Origin: Methanobacterium sp.
GTDB lineage: Archaea; Methanobacteriota; Methanobacteria; Methanobacteriales; Methanobacteriaceae
Reading direction: 5' to 3'
NCBI GenBank assembly: GCA_003162115.1
Contig: PMMV01000068.1
Location: forward strand, 9,142 to 18,457
Length of the DNA stretch: 9,316 nt
A program made the position numbers and the translations under genes. Below are positions 7,801 to 9,316 of this stretch, piece by piece; within the stretch, counting starts at the first letter, position 1; the number at the start of each line of letters is the position of its first letter. The notes beneath the pieces were generated by a model that saw only the letters and a program-made list of their open reading frames with translations, ran no database searches and was not told where the DNA came from.

Positions 7801-8215
7801 AGTAAACTGCAAGGTACCATCCATTATCAAAATTTCTTTTTATTTTAAGTTTAGCAATACCCTCTAGAGGTGCAGCTACAACACCCTCGGTTAAGATCGC
7901 AAGGGCAGTTCTTATAGCCTGGTCTGACTTCTGTTCCTTGACTTCTAGGTTGTCATCCTTCCCTTCAATATCCGTCTTTGTTACGATCTCGCTGGCTATT
8001 TGGAATGCAACTTCTTCACGGGAAATATCATCTTCTAATTCTTTTATCCTTGCTGCAACCCCTTTAGGTCCAACAAGTCCTTCAACACGCTCAGCGAGAT
8101 CCTTTGCAAGTGGTATCTCAGGTTCAAGTTCGATATCGTGACCCTTGAGTCTTGCATTTTTTGCAATTTCGTACAGTTTCAATGTTTCTTCTTCCAAATC
8201 CTCGAAGTATCCCAT
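4859..8215 (-). CDS. polC: DNA polymerase D, large catalytic subunit DP2
   Basis: DP2 is the polymerising subunit of the two-subunit archaeal replicative polymerase PolD. The proofreading subunit DP1 is not in this window. The 1118-residue product shows DP2 blocks in order: an N-terminal helical region (MGYFEDLEEETLKLYEIA), GPIRSAGGTAAALAVL, LRYGRSRNAGLAAMGIHPAT, and a cysteine cluster at C649, C651, C654, C663 and C666. Then comes the catalytic segment RRNCDSDED (N869, D871, D873), a second zinc site (C1038, C1041, C1054, C1056), and a terminal QSSLDVFL (1111-1118) that resembles a PCNA-binding PIP box. An acidic, probably flexible insert lies near 272-290. The position between the catalytic aspartates is Ser, where I recall Gly in other DP2 proteins. 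No intein interrupts the gene. The ATG is supported by AAAGG at 8223-8227, seven bases upstream. Confidence 0.97.
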   Translation of the reverse strand: MGYFEDLEEETLKLYEIAKNARLKGHDIELEPEIPLAKDLAERVEGLVGPKGVAARIKELEDDISREEVAFQIASEIVTKTDIEGKDDNLEVKEQKSDQAIRTALAILTEGVVAAPLEGIAKLKIKRNFDNGWYLAVYFAGPIRSAGGTAAALAVLIGDYIRLSLGLDKYKPTDTEIERYVEEVELYESEVTNLQYSPKPDEVRIAAKNIPVEVTGEPTDKIEVSHRDLERVETNNIRGGALLAIAEGVIQKAPKVLKYAKKLKIDGWEWLGDFSKPSDSKNDDGDAAKVDDKYMRDIIGGRPVLAYPQAKGGFRLRYGRSRNAGLAAMGIHPATMEIVEFLAVGTQMKIERPGKGNCVVPVDSIEGPIVKMKDGSVVKVESEQQGKKIKYQVDEIIFLGDMLVPFGEFLRNNHVLLPAGWCEEWWIQTIEKSSKYSEGDLDLESLKTDKIDSRTAFELSEKYQIPLHPNYTYFYHDVTRQDINQLVTFLNENFGDKDINMDLNYGHGSFSEELDGEELESPTSTGLTVKIGPEKRILEVLGIPHVVEDGNMIVSHDHAYALLKTLTEPLKLTDDSTTLEAINQVSPVNIMAKAPIYLGARVGRPEKTKERKMKPAPHALFPIGTNGGSRRNIVDAAKKGTISVDIARCKCTECGVGSMQAICPVCGARTVPTSSGNKRINLGNLLKKAYENVGVRKMDEIKGVIGMISEDKFPEPLEKGILRSKNGVFTYRDATIRHDSTNLPLTHFIPREIGVTHQKLKELGYTNDIRGNEIENDEQMIEIKIQDVVISENCAEYLIRVSHFIDDLLEEFYGLERFYNILDKEDLVGQLIVGLAPHTSAGVLGRIVGFTKAACCYAHPYFHSAKRRNCDSDEDSIMLLLDALLNFSKVYLPSSRGGRMDAPLVLSSRIDPEEIDDESHNIDAMSQIPLELYQKTLEFAKPSEVLYLVDNVKKRLGTEDQYEGLLFSHDTSSIHSGPKLCLYKMLPTMKEKVDGQIKLAERIRAVDQKGVVEGVLMSHFLPDMAGNSRAFSRQKVRCTKCNKKYRRIPLSGDCVCGSNLILSISKGSVVKYLEISKDLSQRYPIDNYLVQRIELIESGINSLFESDKSKQSSLDVFL

Positions 8216-8258
8216 AATATTACCTTTTCCCTTTAGATATTGAATTTAAATGAAAATA

Positions 8259-8268
8259 CTTATATTCG
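8259..8268 (-). promoter_or_regulatory. Candidate polC promoter (TATA-like box)
   Basis: On the - strand CGAATATAAG lies about 45 bases before the polC ATG. Initiation about 25 bases downstream would leave a leader of roughly 25 bases that contains the AAAGG ribosome site. A second TATAAG-like copy (minus strand of the repeat at 8296-8306) lies farther upstream. Confidence 0.4.
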
Positions 8269-8360
8269 AATTAAGAACTATCCAGAAACATCTTAAAAAT
8301 ACTTATGAATCCCCCAAATTAAATAAAATTTCTTACTATTATTGTATGATCAAAACAACA

Positions 8361-8377
8361 TTTAAGCTTTGCTTAAA
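8361..8377. repeat. Short perfect inverted repeat (possible operator)
   Basis: TTTAAGC and GCTTAAA form a perfect 7-bp inverted repeat around three T. It ends inside the box-A-like sequence at 8375-8390, so a protein bound here could affect transcription from that box. It may also be a chance palindrome in AT-rich DNA. Confidence 0.4.
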
Positions 8378-8390
8378 ACCTTTAAATATG
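8375..8390 (+). promoter_or_regulatory. Box-A-like promoter motif in the spacer
   Basis: TTTAAATA at 8381-8388 matches the archaeal TATA consensus, and the purine-rich AAAACC before it sits where the TFB recognition element would be. The same 12-mer, aaaacctttaaa, recurs at 8603-8614. Initiation would be expected near 8408, far from the Sec61-beta start, so the transcript would be either a long leader or an unannotated RNA. Confidence 0.35.
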
Positions 8391-8689
8391 AATTTAAAAT
8401 GAATTCGACCTCCAAAATATAGTTGGATGAATATATACCTGACTTTAATCTGGTTATTTGCTCAGGATTTATCAATTATTAATATAAAAGTTTTAATTAT
8501 ACTGTAAAAATTCTTAAATTCGTCTCAAATAAATTATTGCACTTCTTTAATTGTTATTCCCTTAGAATATCTCCAAACTCTGACATTTTTATATTTGATT
8601 TCAAAACCTTTAAACTTTAGGCATCAGAAAAAAAATGTTATATAAATGTTTAAAAACCAGTAATGATATAAAGTTTAAAATCAATAGGA

Positions 8690-8697
8690 TTTATAAA
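8690..8697 (+). promoter_or_regulatory. Candidate promoter of the Sec61-beta gene
   Basis: TTTATAAA lies about 60 bases before the ATG. A start about 25 bases downstream would give a leader of around 40 bases. Another good box, TTATATAAA at 8638-8646 after an A-rich stretch, is an alternative with a longer leader. Confidence 0.4.
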
Positions 8698-8757
8698 CAT
8701 AGAATTTGTATGACGATTATTATTTACAAGTTGATAAATTTAAGTTGGTGATTTATT

Positions 8758-8922
8758 ATGGCAAAAAAGGATAAACAAGTACTTCCACCAAGTGGTGCTG
8801 GATTAGTAAGGTACTTTGAAGAAGAAACAAAGGGACCTAAACTTACACCGGAACAGGTAGTAATAATGACTGTTGTTCTTGCAGTCTTCTGCATAGCATT
8901 GAGATTTACTTACTCAGGATGA
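8758..8922 (+). CDS. secG: Preprotein translocase subunit Sec61-beta (SecG-type)
   Basis: This encodes a 54-residue, single-span membrane protein, the small beta subunit of the SecYE-beta protein-conducting channel. The N-terminal part is short, basic and cytosolic, with the archaeal signature PPSGAGLVRYFEEE (10-23). GPKLTPEQ then leads into a hydrophobic helix at about 33-49 that ends just before the C-terminal RFTYSG. The length is normal for archaeal Sec61-beta. The ATG is fixed by a strong ribosome site, GGTGA at 8747-8751, six bases upstream. It is divergent from polC and 107 bases upstream of purB. A hairpin and T tract at its stop suggest that much of its transcript ends there. SecY and SecE are not in the window. 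Confidence 0.95.
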   Translation: MAKKDKQVLPPSGAGLVRYFEEETKGPKLTPEQVVIMTVVLAVFCIALRFTYSG

Positions 8923-8944
8923 GTTAACTCATTATTGATTTTTT
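8919..8944 (+). terminator. Intrinsic-type terminator overlapping the Sec61-beta stop codon
   Basis: ATGAGTTAACTCAT (8919-8932) is a perfect 14-bp palindrome that includes the TGA stop. In RNA it can form a 5-bp stem with a UUAA loop, plus a possible G-U pair. Six T (8939-8944) follow closely. Confidence 0.55.
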
Positions 8945-8960
8945 ACTAAACTGAAAATTT

Positions 8961-8980
8961 TAAATTATAAATTATATTTT
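8961..8980 (+). promoter_or_regulatory. Candidate purB promoter (AT-rich TATA region)
   Basis: An uninterrupted A/T stretch containing ATTATAAATTATAT lies about 50-65 bases before the purB ATG. Initiation about 25 bases downstream would leave a leader of about 30-35 bases that includes the AAGGGG ribosome site. The exact box cannot be chosen because the whole stretch is A/T. Confidence 0.35.
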
Positions 8981-9029
8981 TAATAATAATTTTTAATGAG
9001 TTTTTAGAATATTTTTAAGGGGTTTTAAC

Positions 9030-9316
9030 ATGGCTATCCACCCAATAGAGTACAGATATGGAACTGAAGAAATGAGAAATATTTGGGAAACAGATAATAA
9101 ACTTCAAAAGATGCTTGAAGTTGAAGCAGCCCTAGCTGAAGCCGAAGCCTTACTGGGTATGATTCCAAAAGATGCTGCGGCCGAAATTAAATCCAAAGCA
9201 AGTGTAAAATTCGTAACATCAAAAAGAGTGTCCGAGATTGAGGCCGAAACCAATCATGATATTGTTTCAATTGTCAAAGCACTTGCTGAGGTATGTGAAA
9301 ATGATGCTGGAGAATA
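9030..9316 (+). CDS. purB: Adenylosuccinate lyase (5' part, cut by window end)
   Basis: The 95 visible codons begin MAIHPIEYRYGT, the usual start of archaeal and many bacterial PurB proteins. The enzyme cleaves SAICAR to AICAR and adenylosuccinate to AMP, each time releasing fumarate, in purine synthesis. R9-Y10 match the substrate-binding Arg-Tyr near the N-terminus. TNHDIV (74-79) carries H76, the conserved active-site-region histidine of the fumarase/aspartase superfamily. The helix rich in Ala and Glu between them (about 26-42) is typical. The ATG has AAGGGG at 9017-9022, seven bases upstream. The signature loop and the catalytic serine lie beyond the window. It follows the Sec61-beta gene by 107 bases and probably has its own promoter. 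Confidence 0.95.
   Translation, partial: MAIHPIEYRYGTEEMRNIWETDNKLQKMLEVEAALAEAEALLGMIPKDAAAEIKSKASVKFVTSKRVSEIEAETNHDIVSIVKALAEVCENDAGE

Larger units (their letters stand above)
8216..8757. other. Gene-free AT-rich spacer between divergent polC and Sec61-beta genes
   Basis: No convincing coding region, tRNA or GC-rich RNA island is seen in these 542 bases. Both flanking genes start outward from it, so it should hold their promoters. Visible elements are TATA-like boxes on both strands, an 11-mer (aaaatacttat) at 8253-8263 and 8296-8306, a 12-mer (aaaacctttaaa) at 8375-8386 and 8603-8614, and short hairpins at 8361-8377, 8411-8427 and 8438-8466. A small + strand open frame near 8346 would encode only 18 residues and lacks a ribosome site. 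Confidence 0.6.

Noticed and set aside
2321..8215. Inteins in polC or nrdD, both common intein hosts in archaea
   Set aside because: Both proteins read continuously through the conserved insertion regions, without an extra domain and at normal length.
8346..8402. 18-residue open frame in the polC/Sec61-beta spacer
   Set aside because: It is too short, has no ribosome site, and lies in DNA dominated by promoter-like A/T boxes.

Overview
The window looks like a piece of a euryarchaeal methanogen genome, most likely Methanobacteriales and Methanobacterium-like. The taxon is inferred, not proven. It carries the large subunit of the archaeal-type DNA polymerase D, an archaeal Sec61-beta, an anaerobic class III ribonucleotide reductase, very AT-rich spacers, AT-rich TATA-like boxes, and Shine-Dalgarno sites of the GGTGA/AAAGG type. 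No tRNA, rRNA, CRISPR array, insertion sequence or intein was found.

Layout. Positions 1-72 are the tail of an unidentified + strand gene. Positions 117-1813 hold a two-gene, translationally coupled + strand unit. The first gene encodes a small CGSC-motif protein of the UGSC (seleno)protein family in its cysteine form. The second encodes a 393-residue partner with [14 protein letters not shown] and LGPGN motifs. The function of this pair is not established, and it is the most interesting content of the window. A 14-bp palindrome separates it from a convergent - strand gene for a 118-residue protein of unknown function (1884-2240) with a weak 13-residue internal periodicity.

The rest of the left and centre is on the - strand. 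polC (DP2 of DNA polymerase D, 4859-8215) is followed by a 216-bp gap and nrdD (2321-4642). The gap contains two nested perfect inverted repeats placed about 25 bases after a TATA-like box, so it could be a regulatory leader or a small structured RNA. The two genes together supply DNA polymerisation and deoxynucleotide synthesis. The partners DP1 and the NrdG activase are not in the window.

A 542-bp gene-free, strongly AT-rich spacer (8216-8757) separates polC from the divergent + strand genes for Sec61-beta (8758-8922) and adenylosuccinate lyase purB (9030 onwards, cut by the window end). It holds promoter-like boxes, a repeated 12-mer and several short hairpins. nrdD and the Sec61-beta gene both end in a hairpin that overlaps the stop codon and is followed by a T tract on the coding strand, which resembles intrinsic termination.
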